Assembly: GCF_043290135.1 (NCBI RefSeq)
Contig: NC_134710.1
Coordinates: 323,180,017 to 323,244,016, forward strand
Reading direction: 5' to 3'
Source of the DNA: Rhipicephalus microplus
Lineage: Eukaryota; Arthropoda; Arachnida; Ixodida; Ixodidae
DNA: 64,000 nucleotides
Shown: positions 12,002-23,512 of the stretch, in pieces
Layout: each line of letters opens with the position of its first letter
How positions within the stretch are numbered: the stretch's first letter is position 1
The notes under the pieces: generated by a model
Told to the model about the DNA's origin: nothing
Database searches by the model: none
Seen by the model: the letters and a program-made list of their open reading frames with translations, nothing else
Program-made: the position numbers and the translations under genes

Positions 12002-12008
12002 TTGATCA
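12002..12008. repeat. Target-site duplication of element B, right copy (TTGATCA)
   Basis: This is an exact match to 9952-9958. Together the two copies mark the insertion of element B into element A. Confidence 0.75.
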
Positions 12009-13180
12009 TCGGTTAGATGCATGTCTTCTACAACTTAGAAAGATTTCCCATTTTCTTTAAACATCATCTGTCGGTTCACCCCGCTACTTAGTATGTCGGT
12101 GTTCCTTACAGGCTTCCTGATGTTTTCCTATGGCTCCCTTAACTTCCTCATCCCACCAACTTTAAGGTTTGTGTCTTCTTTTCCGGGGTGACTTGTCCCG
12201 TGCCTTAGCTCTAGCTCAAAGCTCTAGCTCAGTCTAATTAGATTCGTGTATGTCCACACTGTTTTATTGTCCTGAGTGATTATTTTTTCAATTTCTTTAG
12301 TGGCTATTTCAATTTGCCTTTCTGAATAAAAATTTTCCTGTAGTTGCTCATCTTGTCACCTTCCCACTTTCATTGCTCTTCCAAAACTTACCTTGATAAC
12401 TTTGTGATCACTACCAAGACTTCTAGAGCCACCTTCATCTATGTGTATTCCCCTGAGCTTATCATACATCCTATGCGACATCAGTGCGTAATCTATCGTC
12501 GACTGCAGCCTTCCTACCTCCCATGGGTTTTGCCCTTCACACTTCCCCGTACTGTTGCAAATGATCAAATCAAGCCTTTCACACATAGCCATGATCATTT
12601 TGCCTGTCGGGTTGGTATACCCATCTATATCTTCTATGTATGCATTCATATCTCCTAGTATATTTATCTCGCACTCTCCTCCTAACTCCTGAATGTCCTT
12701 TGATATACACTTTACCATTGCCTGGTTTTCCTCTCTGGCCTTTGCTCCCGTGCACAAGTACACGAAACCAAGGAATGTTATTTGCCCTGCCACTTTGCCT
12801 TTTAGCCATAACTGTTCTTCGCACTCCTTCCTGACCCTTTGCCAGTCTGTACTTTTATGAATGAATGCCCCAATACCACCCCCCTTTCTGCTGCCTTCTA
12901 TTCTATTACAATATTCCCGCGCGTAGTTCAGATTGTTAGGACGGTGTTACAAGTCTTTGAGATGTGTTTCTACAAAACAGTATAGAATCAGCCTCTCCTC
13001 CCTTAGCTGTTCTTCTATCTCTTCTCACTTCAGTCTGTTCCTACCACCCTATATGTTACTATATACTACGTCTGAATTTGCTCGGCACTCGTGCCTACGT
13101 CTTTTTCTGCCCCGGACTCTACCTATCTTCGATACTGGTGCCACTTTGGAATCGTATCTGTCCATACCACCTGTCAAAGA
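12009..13180 (-). pseudogene. Element A ORF2, 5' half: APE-type endonuclease
   Basis: The best-preserved frame, 12793-12356, contains the apurinic-endonuclease-like motifs ILGDMNAY and SLGSDHKVI, the residues expected around the metal and phosphate sites of LINE endonucleases. The region up to about 13180 carries the N-terminal part in other frames, and 12355-12009 continues toward the RT until it is cut by element B. Family endonucleases nick genomic DNA to prime reverse transcription. Frameshifts make this copy non-functional. Confidence 0.82.
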
Positions 13181-13209
13181 GTCTTCCTGGTTGTTTTCCT
13201 CGTTACTAG

Positions 13210-14235
13210 CTATCCTGCACCCCGAAGGACCCGCTTGCTCCCCAAAAAAGCTACTGCGCGTCCTGCAAATCGCCAACGCACCTAATGACCTAGCCGTCAA
13301 TCAAAGTGATTTCTGTCTCGTTGAAAGCGACCCCACCTATGCACCTCTCTGTTTATTTCAACAACCTCAAAGCCTTTCTCTCGACTCATCCGCCATATCT
13401 CTTGGTTTGCCTTGACAACCACTCTTTGCAGGTTGCTATCACGCACCGGTACCTCCGGTCTCGTGCATATGACTACCTGTATCTGAGGAGAAGTGGCGCG
13501 CATGTCATTAACGCCTTTCGCCAGTGTGGTTGTTATTCCTGTTGTATCTTCATTTATTACATCGTTTAAACCGCCTGAAATTATCGCGAGGTTTCGTCTA
13601 TCAGCTGTAGTTTTGAGTTTTGCGCTCGCTTGCCTCATGACTGCTTCCAGCTTGCGTCCTGGGAACGCCCCTACTGCAACCCTCTTGTCACCTCTTACCC
13701 TCTCTTTGATGGCTTCTGTTCATCGATTTAAATTCGAGTCCCCGGCGATTATCACATGCTGTGACTTTTCAGCTGGGACGTCCTGCACCTGGAGGTTACT
13801 TGCACCTGTGACGCCGGCTGCTTTATCCCCTCCCAGCCCCATCACTACTTCGCTGAAGCTGGACCTTGCGACAATTGAACCAGCTGAACCTGTTTTTTCC
13901 AAACTTGCTTGCCCTTTCTTCTCCGCCGTTCTGGTTGCCGGTTCCTTACTGTTCTCTCCGTAGGCCGCTCCTTTATTCACCTTGGCTAGTGCTTTCTCGG
14001 CGGACTTCAGTCTTTCTCCCATTGCCCTAGTTTTCTCTTGCTCTGTCACCAACGTATTATCGAGCTCGGTGATTCTCATCAGCAGTTAACTCTGGGCAAC
14101 CATCATATTCTCCATTTTTTCCTCGACCTCACATTGCCTGCACTTCGCGTCAGCCTCTTCTCCATTGCCTTCTACACTGGGGTCCACTTTCAAACCCAGC
14201 CCACATTCTGAACACTTCACAGTCTTTTTAATCAT
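13210..14235 (-). pseudogene. Element A ORF1: zinc finger, coiled coil and SGNH esterase (broken)
   Basis: A single minus-strand frame runs from ATG (14235) to TAG (13210-13212), about 341 codons, interrupted by four stops: TAA 14085-14087, TGA 13720-13722, TGA 13297-13299 and TAG 13282-13284. The N-terminus has paired cysteines (KCSECG, then KCRQCE), followed by a charged helical segment (ERLKSAEKALAKV). The C-terminal half has the three SGNH-hydrolase blocks: AGDSN, GGLNDV and DRNH. Family ORF1 proteins bind the element RNA; the role of the esterase is not settled. The frame is otherwise collinear, so decay here is mainly by point mutation. Confidence 0.8.
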
Positions 14236-14290
14236 GTTCTTTTTCTGACACCAATTGTCCCTATGACTGGTCTCAGTCGATGATCACAAA

Positions 14291-15752
14291 ACTCGAGCCC
14301 TGCTTTACGAAAAAGAGAAAGTCTAAGCTCTACTACAAAAATTTGCGTGTTCAATGTACGTGCACATCCCCCACGGGGTGGCAAAAGAAAAAAAACAGAA
14401 AACAACAAAAAAAAACAAAAAATCTAACGCACAAACTAATAAATACCTGGTGACTGGCCCCCGAAAAAGCCGTACAATAAAATAAGTGCTACAAAATTTT
14501 TAACTGGCACGTTAGACACGAGCGCCATCAGGCAGTTATCTTCGAAAACGATAACGTGCACGACCGCGAAGACAGATGCGGTCAGTCTCGGAGGTGACAA
14601 GGTGTAAAGTTAAAAGCAACGGGCAGGTGCCACCACCACGTCGTCGTATCAAAGCGTTGGAAACACCTTCTTTAGCATCGCGTTGCACTGTTAGCGCTAC
14701 GCGACAAACGCTACAGTCCTGAGAGTTACTTGTGTGTGCCTGTTCTAGTATAAAGGCAGACATTCAAAACATAGACGTGTTGTTATGGTGCCTCAGATGT
14801 GCGCAATATTTGCTTTTTTTAATGGACAACCGCACAACTATGTACGCTAAACCTTGAGCAGTATTGGTGAGCGCTGCGAATGAGGTTGGCCGTTTGGTGC
14901 CGTTGGAGGTATCGTTAAGGCGTACAAACAGACAAATGTACCGACAGATGGACCAAAACTTTTCCGTCGAAGGTCCCCAAGAAAAAGTATTGTCTTCAAT
15001 ATGTAGGGGGCAGGGGCACTTGCCTTTACAGACCACGAATTTTGCTGGCAGGGTATTACAGTACTGCCTCCGCGAATGTCAGGGCTTCGGGACCTTTGCC
15101 GCATATGAAATTCTTGCTTTGTGGAACCCTTCGGCGCCCCTAAGATAGTGGTAACATACCTTTGCTTGGCTTAGCAACGGTTTTCTGTTTCCCCTTGAGA
15201 ACATGTCACCTAATTTCTGAAAGAAAGGTAATGAGGTAGCTCCAACCTACGCAGTATCGCGATATGTTCGATACATCACAAACGTATTTCACTACTGAGA
15301 TGCAGATACAATTTTTTTTTTCAAAATGAAATGTGTCCCGATTCAGAAATACAGAGATTGAGAATTATCCCTTATGCACTATCTTAGGTGCCATCGCGAT
15401 ACCAGGGTATTCCGATATTACCCAGTCATGGCATACCCACACACATAAGAAACGTTCGCTGAAGCTCTTGAGCGTTCGTAACGACATCAGCGTCTGAAGG
15501 ATGTAAGTATGTATAGAGCGCAATAGATATGTCGGATACACTTTGTGCACAGAACCAGAATTCATTCCAAACTTCAACCATTGAAAGCATTCCTGTAGGA
15601 ATATTTTGGCGATTCCTGGTGCTGATACATTCCTGAAGTCGACTGACCGATGGCAACAACCTTTGAAAAATAAAAAAAATAATTCATTAAAGTAAGTCGA
15701 TGAAGGTAATGTAGAAGTTGTAAGCGTCAACACTTTGATAGCGTTGAAGCAC
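14291..15752. other. Non-coding spacer with A-rich tracts
   Basis: This is about 1.45 kb between element A and a SINE. A-rich runs occur at 14390-14430. The short frames at 14536-14763 and 14764-15148 show no domain or splice support. Part of 14291-14480 could be the 5' UTR of element A. Confidence 0.5.
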
Positions 15753-16018
15753 CTCTGAAGTGTGACGATGATAAAATATGTGGAGTTTAACGTCCCAAAA
15801 CCACCATATCATTATGAGAGACGCTGTAGTGGAGGGCTTGGGAAATTTCGACCACCTGCAGTTTTTCAACGTGCAATGAAATCTGAGCACACTAGCCTAC
15901 AACATTTCCGCCTCCATCGGAAATGCAACCATGGCCACCGGGATTCGATTCCCTGACCTGCGGGTCAGCAGCCAAGTATCTAGCCACTAGGCCACCACGG
16001 CGGGGCTTTACTCTGAAG
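15753..16018 (-). mobile_element. tRNA-derived SINE, copy d
   Basis: This is a minus-strand copy with body at about 15761-16006, ending at the right in the complement of the GCCCCGCCG head. The 8-bp sequence CTCTGAAG occurs on both sides (15753-15760 and 16011-16018), consistent with a target-site duplication. The copy abuts the start of the second segmental-duplication copy. Confidence 0.85.
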
Positions 16019-16019
16019 A

Positions 16020-17095
16020 GTCCCATTTTGGGTAGAAAAGTAGCTGTGCTGGATATGATTTAAGTGATTGTCGAAGGAGAAGCCTAAGAAATAATGAAAG
16101 CTATTTAGTCAGCAACACTTAGCGCCCCAAATTGTTCATGTGGAATGGGCGTGATTCTAAGCTTGTACTTTCTTATTTGCGCCGGAACACTAATATAATG
16201 TAAAGACCTGATGCAAGGAAAAAACATTCCGGCGCCCAATGGTTTAATGCATCACAACTGTATCCTTTGTTGAAGGAGAGAAAAACATGAACAAAACTAC
16301 ACAGAAGCACGTGCGCGTGAAGTTCTTGCTATCAACGCGTGTACGGAGGGCACCCAGCATTTGATTAATAGATAAAATAAATCAATGAAGTTTCAATATT
16401 GCTAATCTCGGTGTGATCCTAATTATCGGTCAAGCGCTGGGGGGTGGCAAAAAGGGCTGAATACTACTGGCAAAGGCTCCGCCTGAGCTCGTCGATGTCT
16501 TAAGGATGAGAAGGCAGATAATGAAACATTTATCGATAATACATAAGTCGCTAGTGGTTGCACCTTTCACTCCCGAATACCATTGGCTCTTGCCTCAGGC
16601 AATGTGGGCTCGGTCGACCAGGACCTGTTGCTGCACGACGTAAAAGCTGGACAGGGTTTCCTGTCACTCGACTATTGTACGATTTTTATTCGACGATATA
16701 TTGAGACCATTGTGGCACTGCAAGACCATATGAAATGAAGTGGCCGTCTGAGGACAGAATTTACACTGCGGATTCTATACACAGAGGGGTCTGTCTTCGA
16801 CAATACATAAGAAATTGGAAAGTATGACGAATATAATTGTCCAAACGCGATCAGTGCTGTCTTGTATAATGTAGGATCAGGTGGGGGTAGAGTGCGTATA
16901 CTCAGCCTGATGTGTTGCATGGTATCTCTAAAGGAAAAGAAGCGCTGAGGATAATCATGGTCAGCTCACTGTCAACAAAGTTGGCCCTACAGTGGACCTC
17001 GCATAGCCACCGTAGAACTAAACGAGTCCTCTCTTTGTCTGCAACCTTTAGGCGTTATACTTTTAATCTTCCTCTCATTTCATTCTCTCAAATAA
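16020..17095. repeat. Left part of the segmental duplication (copy 2)
   Basis: This is collinear with 1-1115. It lies about 2.9 kb upstream of the coding exon of the LRR gene and has no coding signal of its own. The alignment with copy 1 ends near 17095; copy 1 then jumps to sequence equivalent to 23195 onward. Confidence 0.85.
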
Positions 17096-17099
17096 TATT

Positions 17100-19981
17100 T
17101 ATTGATACCAGAGATAGTGTGTTTTTTTTGACAGATCGGTGACCGCCTTGTGAACTCCAGTTATAACATATTTGCATCGACTATTGAGTGATTAACATAT
17201 ATAAGCGGCAGTTGAATAATAACACCGTTCAGTATTATTTTATTATATAATTAGCCACTCTGTTATAAATAGATAATAAAGTATCGTTGGTCTGATTTGG
17301 AACATTTCAAAGCGCACAAATCCCTCAGTGTAGGGTTAGGAAAGATCTACCTAGGAGAATCACATTATTGAAATTTCAGGTGATATGTGCAAAACTACAG
17401 ATTGATTCCCGAAAACTTGTGATATTGTGACGAGGGGGTATAGGGCTGTTATAATGTTCATGATTTTATTCCAAACTTTCATACTCCGTACATGCGTTGG
17501 ACACTACGTACGCTGAGAAATACAGTATAGACTGATTATACTACGAAAAGGTGCACACTCAGAATTTTTGAAATTTATTCCAGAGAACCGCAACACTTTA
17601 ATTCTGAAACATCGTTTATTAGGCATTACTTGCTAAAGGCTTGTCAGACCAATTATTATAACTTGTTTCGATAGGTAAAAGTTAACAACATGGTTCTTGC
17701 CCTGTTGCTGTTTTTGGCTTCTACACTGTATATACACAGATATATATAAGAGTTGAAGTATTTTGTTATATATTGTGATGATGCTTTATTTTCATTATCA
17801 TTTCATGTGCATGAACTTCGGTATTAAGCATTTATTTAGGTATACAAGTTATTCTATTCTTACCGTATAAATAAAATTACACAGCTACGCAAATGGGTAA
17901 TCAGGCAATTTTATATATATAAATAGTTCAGTCGTTTCAATAAAAGTTTATGCTTTTTTGCCTGATCGGGAGAAAAAGAATAATTTCACTTTTTCTGTTT
18001 TACGTACATAACTTCTCTCATAAACCTTCAATGCTGGAAATTTCTTACTAATACGTTTAATCAATTCTAGGCCGCTCCTCCTCTGTGACTATGAACCATC
18101 CACATCATCATCATCATCCCCAATTACTACCCAATTAGCCAATCTTCAGCAGTGGGCGTGAGTCGCAGTGTTCAGACGAGCAAGAAGAAGAACTCACCAG
18201 GTCCAGTGAGTTGGATGTTTTTTTTTTTTTCTCTCGACTATCATCACGTATTTCTAATTGGAGACTAACTGTGTGATAAATACGCGAAGTTATGTGCATT
18301 GTCCTGGCTGGGGTCGGTCTGCTTGGAACTCAAGTGAGCTGCTACGCCATGTCCAGCAATTCTCACTGCTGGCATTGTCGTGCACGAAAATACTTTTGTG
18401 TTGACATGGTGCCGCAGAATATCCTCCAACAGACTCAACCAGGCTTATATTCCACGTGCTTTGACCATCATTTTTGACCATCTGTGACCATCATCCGATT
18501 CAATTAGAACTCAAACTTCATTTTCTTTGTCGGAGGTGTCATGGCGTATTGATGTTCGCGTTCTGCAGGAAGCGTGCTCTCGGTCAGATTTGTCGATTGC
18601 GATTCTGACTGCATGTGTGTGGCTCATATGATGAGGATTCGCTTAAAACGCAGTGACGCCTGCTGTGCTCAGTTGAAGGGCTTTCATTTTGTCGTCACGT
18701 TTTGGAGGAGCAGGCCAATACTCCAGCAAAGTTACGCATCGCCTTGCGCGACGAAACGCTGTCTCCCCCAATGCGAGCTTCACGGCATGAACTACGTGAG
18801 CGTTTCTAGCATTTGATTGCAACCTACTCTCTGGCGGTGGCTTCATGGCGTTGTAGACACAACACCTGTGGACATCCTGGGGTGCTATGCTATGCACGAG
18901 GCAATCGGTTTTTCGGCAGTCAGAGCCATCTATTTCTACGACCACAAAGATACCAACTGCGCAGCTGCTTTCTACGCCTGACAGATCTGTTTTCTTGGCC
19001 GGACCTGGCGTCTTTTCAGACGTCAGGTCCGGCCATGCGGACGAACTTGATACAACATCGGCAATGCTTACTGGTTTGCCCCGTGTTCCTCAACAAGCTT
19101 AGTAAACTTCAAAACTTCAAAAGTCATCTTGACCAGGACTTGACTACTTGTTTACAAGTTGCTTCCAGCTACATCCCGTGCTCAGTAAGTTTTCAACTCG
19201 AAATCTGCGGCCACCTAGACGGAAAACGCTGTTCAATGAAAAAAACGCACGATAGCAGGAACACTTGAGCACATGACTTCAGCTGCATTAGTTGTACAAA
19301 CTCCACAGTTGTACCTGCTTTGTTTAGAATCCAGTGCCAATTCTCGAACAACATTGCAGTTGCGCAGGCAACTATCGCTTATCAAGCATCTGGCTACCGT
19401 GACAATCACAATAATTGTGCGCCATTTCAATAAGGCCTATACGAGCAACTCGCCGTTATGAATCACTTGTTGAGGGCAATCATAGTATTTATTTAATATA
19501 AACCATTTACCACACGCTAAAGTAGTTCAGGTAAATCATACTTCATCAAGATATTTACATTAAAACATGAGTGTGGGCTGGATAAAATATCAAAACAATA
19601 TGTTTATTGTTATTTCCGTATTATTTGTACCAACTAATAGCCCCAATGGCGCCATATTTATCTTCTGTTACCTTGCGGTATACAATATACTGCACTGCTG
19701 ATAAATATATGGTGTTAATTAACCACAGCAATATTAGTGGCAATCGCAGTTAAGGGTGGAATCGCGAGCTAAGGAGGGAACGTATGACAGCTATGGTTTC
19801 TGCATTGAGTTTAGTTTTACTTCTATATCTATTCACTTCTTGCGCTAATAATGTTTTGGTATCCATCAAAACGTTCAACCTACATTGTTTGAAATATTGA
19901 TGGGCACGTTTATTAGCTTCCAAGCAGCACGAGTCTTCTGACACTGGAACAGCAATTGTTTGTCTTCTCTCTCTTACGCAG
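17100..19981. other. A+T-rich non-coding DNA upstream of the LRR gene
   Basis: This 2.9 kb is absent from the first duplication copy. 17200-18060 is very A+T rich. A strong hairpin lies at 18997-19034. The right end is the splice acceptor tract of the LRR gene (TTTGTCTTCTCTCTCTTACGCAG, ending at 19981), so part of this stretch is probably intron or promoter. A possible Tc1-like transposase scrap on the minus strand at 18290-18480 was too degraded to claim. Confidence 0.5.
18997..19034. other. Strong hairpin, 16-bp stem and 6-base loop
   Basis: The arms GGCCGGACCTGGCGTC and GACGTCAGGTCCGGCC pair over 16 positions with one G.T wobble, around the loop TTTTCA. It is G+C rich against an A+T-rich surround. 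There is no T run after it. It might be a fold-back remnant or a small structured RNA, but no function can be assigned. Confidence 0.7.
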
Positions 19982-22900
19982 GCTAAGTTGAGCACCCAGC
20001 AGTCGAGTACTGAGACAGAAAATGGCAGGAGCGGGAAGCTACAGTCTCACTTTAGAAGGAAGAAGAAGTTTCTTGGAAAGTTCATTAACACATAAAGTAA
20101 TTGATACCTTTTCGCCGTGCACAGCCACTACTGAGAGCACTTGTCAGCTTGTCGAACATCTCTCCAGGGTGAACGAGATCCTCTTTTGGGCTAACATTGA
20201 ATTGAGAGAGACGCCGGAAACGTGTGGACAGCTGTCTCTCACCAGTTTTGTTGACAAGGGTATCCGCATTCAGAGCGACGCGAAAAAGACAAGACAAGCG
20301 ATATCCCAGTTTCTTTGGCTGATCAAGGCACATGCATGCATAGATCACGTCAAGATTCATTACGACGGGCTTTATGAATACCAACCACAAATTTTTGAAG
20401 TACTCAAATGTAGGCGTTTGGTTAAGCCGATTCGAGTTCATTTCAGAGCTTCTGTGTTGAACAAAAACGTCGATGACGCCTTGTGTTCGATGGAACGCTT
20501 GGAAGTAGTTCATTTTTTAGCTATGTCGTCATGCGAAAAACTACAGTTTTCTCTGCCGAACGTCATTCGGACTCGGTTATCACTGACTACACTCAAGATT
20601 GGCGCGTTGTGCCTGAGAGGCAGTAGGGCCAAATGCTTCGTCACTGCTTTGAAAGAAAATAGTACGCTCAAAGAGCTGTCAATCCATGGTTGGGTGATAT
20701 GCGAAGCCGGACTAGGTGTGTTCGCAGAATACTTGAAGACTAACACCTCAATCACTACCCTCAGTGTAACCGCCGATTATATAACCAGAAGAAATTGCTT
20801 CAACTGGATTGCGGAAGGGCTGCTCCTAAACGAAGCAATCGAGAACCTAACTCTGACCAACGTTGTTTTCGATCAAGTGAATGCTCAACTGGCGGCGCAC
20901 ATCTTTAGTGAAAATAAAAAGATGCGGAGCTTTAACGCTGTGTATTGCGCTCAAGACTTATCTCTTCAGCCAGGCACCGCTTACAACTTGTGGCAATCCC
21001 CGCTTTCCAACAACAACACGCTGGAGGAACTCAACCTGCCCTTTTCGATCTGGAAGCCAGAGCAGTGGGTCGATTTTTTCTGGACTGCTGCTGGAAAGGC
21101 AAGTTTGAAAAAAATAATTGTTAATGTGCCCAACACCGCTCATTACCACCTCCCAGCGTTGTGCAAAGTGTTAAAAGAAAGTGGAGCCGAAGAGAAAGTA
21201 TCGCTAGGTACATACCTTGTTCGTCACAACATGGACTTGATATACTCAAAGGCATTTTCGATTGTGGAAATATTATGCCACGGCAGTCAATCGGCTCAAA
21301 TCATTGGCCTATTGCCGTCGTTTACCCATATAACTTCCATACGGTTGCGCATAAGAATGGGAAATCTACCTCTGGCTTCGTCCGTGGCCTCGTACATCCA
21401 AGCTACGACGTCGCTACAGAAGCTTCTTCTCACCTTGTACTGGGATGAAGGTGACACGGAAGAAAATGCGAACACATCTTGGAAAGAGATAGTTGGCGCC
21501 CTATCTCTGAATAGGAGCGTCAAGAATCTAGAAGTATGCGTCGATTCGTATTCCGACGACAGTTGCGATGAAAGTTCCGTCATCACTGAGCTTTACCGAC
21601 ATCAAATAAAGAGGCTTGCAGAAGTGATTCGGCACAGTAGCACCATACGAAGAATAAATTTCGACTCAAGACATTCGCTCAAGGTCGCCACCTTTCTGCG
21701 TTCTTTCTCCGAGATTGTCACCGACAACTACATACTCGTCGGTATCGACTTCTCCGGAACGCTGGACAGAGAATCCACGCAAGACTGTTTTAAAGTATGG
21801 GACACTGTACGTCGAAACTGCGGCATCGTGGCACACGCAGCGCAGTTCATTCGAGGAAAGAAATTGCGAAGGTGAGTACCGCACAGAAAATGCTTGTATG
21901 CAGGTGAAAGTCACTTGGTATTATAGGCAGTCAATGGAATGGGCGGTTGTGTCTTGCGGAATCAATAAGGCGCTTTTCGCAAGGTGGAGCCTTAACAGGA
22001 GGACTTGGGCTAGAAATCCACAGTATACGTCGAGACGTGTGCCATACAGCGATGAGAATGTGTACAGTTCAGCATTTTATAAAAACTTAGCCATGGCAAG
22101 CAAATGGTCCGTGTCTCGTACTAGCGTTATGTGGTGACAGCCACACGCAGCTTTCCTATATAAGCCCAGAGTACGCGTGGATTAAAAGTGGAACTGAAGG
22201 GCCAAGTAATGCACGCATACGTGCAATACCATACGTTCATAGAGACATAGACTCTTAAGTACACTTAATATTCTATCGTCTAATGTCCGTATTATAGCTA
22301 CATAGATTGGATGCAGACACTTCCATGTAGGCGAAAATTAGCGCAGGGACCAGATTTGCAACGACCTTACGGGGTGATCACATGCAATTTCTATAAGCAC
22401 TTGTACCATAAAATTTCACGTTTCGATTCATAGGTACCAATGGTATCATTGTAACCCTGTTTAAACCAAATCGTACGTATATTCGCTATTTTTTTTTAAC
22501 TCAGGAGATACATTAACGTTGATCTTTACTGTGTGGCATCGAGCAGAATAACTGTTCATGCCGGCAGCAGAAAACCAACGACCTGTACATGCTTGGCTGA
22601 AATACTCTGCACCACCTGTTTAGTAAAACTCTAATGCTGGATGTGTCCTTTGATAGTGGCTAAAACAAATTAATCCATCACTGTAAGTACTCCCGGACGT
22701 AAGAATCTAGATCAGGGACTTAAGCAAGAGCATTCGTTCTGCTCACAAGAATATCAATTCGCAATATTGTCATATCAGTAGAATGGCTACGTGTCATTAT
22801 AACTGAGCATGTGAAACTATAACTATTGTTTTTTTCTCCAAACTAATCCGGGATTTGAGCTTCGCGTTGAAGCTCAAGCAGTAAGACATACCGATTAGTT

Positions 22901-23512
22901 TATAACTACTCATTGAAGATTCTTCTCCCTCTTTTTTTGTTTTGAAGTGTCGCTCTTGTCCGGCATTCTGTCATACTAAAATAAATTTGTGTGTAGCACA
23001 CTCTAAGAAAAATCAAAAAGTCGCTTTCATTTTTGAATTTTTGTCAGACTCCTGTCTCGTCACGTATAAGATGATGGTTTAGGGTAACTCGCAAATCAAT
23101 TGCTTAAGTTGAGTTGCGCGTCTCCTCATTATAATACGCTGCATAAGAAAGTCCATTTTTATGACGCAGTCACTCGGCCGGAGCACTAGAGCAGGTATGG
23201 CGCCACGCTGGACTGCTCGAAGAGCTCGCTAAGCAACAGAGCATCAGCGTTGCCGAGGTCACTTCGATCATTCACTGCGGGCTTCTCAGCATTGAAGGCC
23301 TGCACGACTTCATGCGACTGGCCGGCGTCGTCCAGGACAGCGTCGTGTGCGAGCCTCGCCAACACGATCGACTTCAACTGGACACGCTCAACGAAGACTG
23401 CTGGAGGCTAGTGCGACGTTACCTGGTGCTCGACGACGTACGACAGCCCTCAAAGCACCACAGCTGCACCGCCAGGCCCTATATTCTACCCTTCACGAAA
23501 ACTACCGCGTAA
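19982..23512 (+). CDS. LRR protein gene, exons 20022-21871 and 23170-23512 (about 730 aa)
   Basis: A strong acceptor (pyrimidine tract plus CAG at 19979-19981) precedes the ATG at 20022, whose context GAAAATGGC is good; TGA at 19989-19991 closes the frame upstream, so the leader comes from an upstream UTR exon. The first coding exon gives 616 codons plus two bases and ends at the donor AAG|GTGAGT (21871/21872). Joining to the acceptor ACGCAG|T at 23170 keeps phase and adds 113 residues, ending at TAA 23510-23512. Leucine-rich repeats of ribonuclease-inhibitor style recur, for example STLKELSIHG (about 214), NTLEELNLPF (about 332), TSLQKLLLTL (about 463) and STIRRINFDS (about 540). There is no signal peptide, transmembrane segment or visible F-box. 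The C-terminal motif HDFMRLAGVV looks family-specific. It is probably an intracellular protein-binding LRR protein of unknown role; I recall similar tick families, but this was not searched. Confidence 0.78.
21872..23169 (+). other. Intron of the LRR gene
   Basis: The 1298-bp intron runs from GTGAGT to a T-rich tract and CAG. A nearer-looking acceptor at 23194 would put the last exon in the wrong frame (phase 2 into a frame ending after about 70 codons). The acceptor at 23169 restores the frame whose codons look coding and which is shared with the relic at 1146-1460. The interior holds no other gene that I can support. Confidence 0.65.

Larger units (their letters stand above)
7663..14290 (-). 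mobile_element. Decayed non-LTR retrotransposon A (minus strand), interrupted by element B
   Basis: Read on the minus strand the order is: ORF1 with zinc-binding, coiled-coil and SGNH esterase parts (14235-13210); ORF2 endonuclease (about 13180-12010); the nested element B (12001-9959); ORF2 reverse transcriptase and C-terminal cysteine motif (9951-7819); a short 3' UTR; and a (CCAT)n-type tail at 7680-7663. An ORF1 with an esterase domain is known from CR1/L2-type elements; I do not assign the clade. Stops and frameshifts are frequent throughout, so this is a dead copy. The 5' limit near 14290 is approximate because I could not find a target-site duplication for element A itself. Confidence 0.88.

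Noticed and set aside
18290..18480. Possible Tc1/mariner-like transposase scrap on the minus strand (HDNA-like box)
   Set aside because: Only a few residues fit, frames change every 15-20 codons, and no terminal repeats or TA duplications were found.
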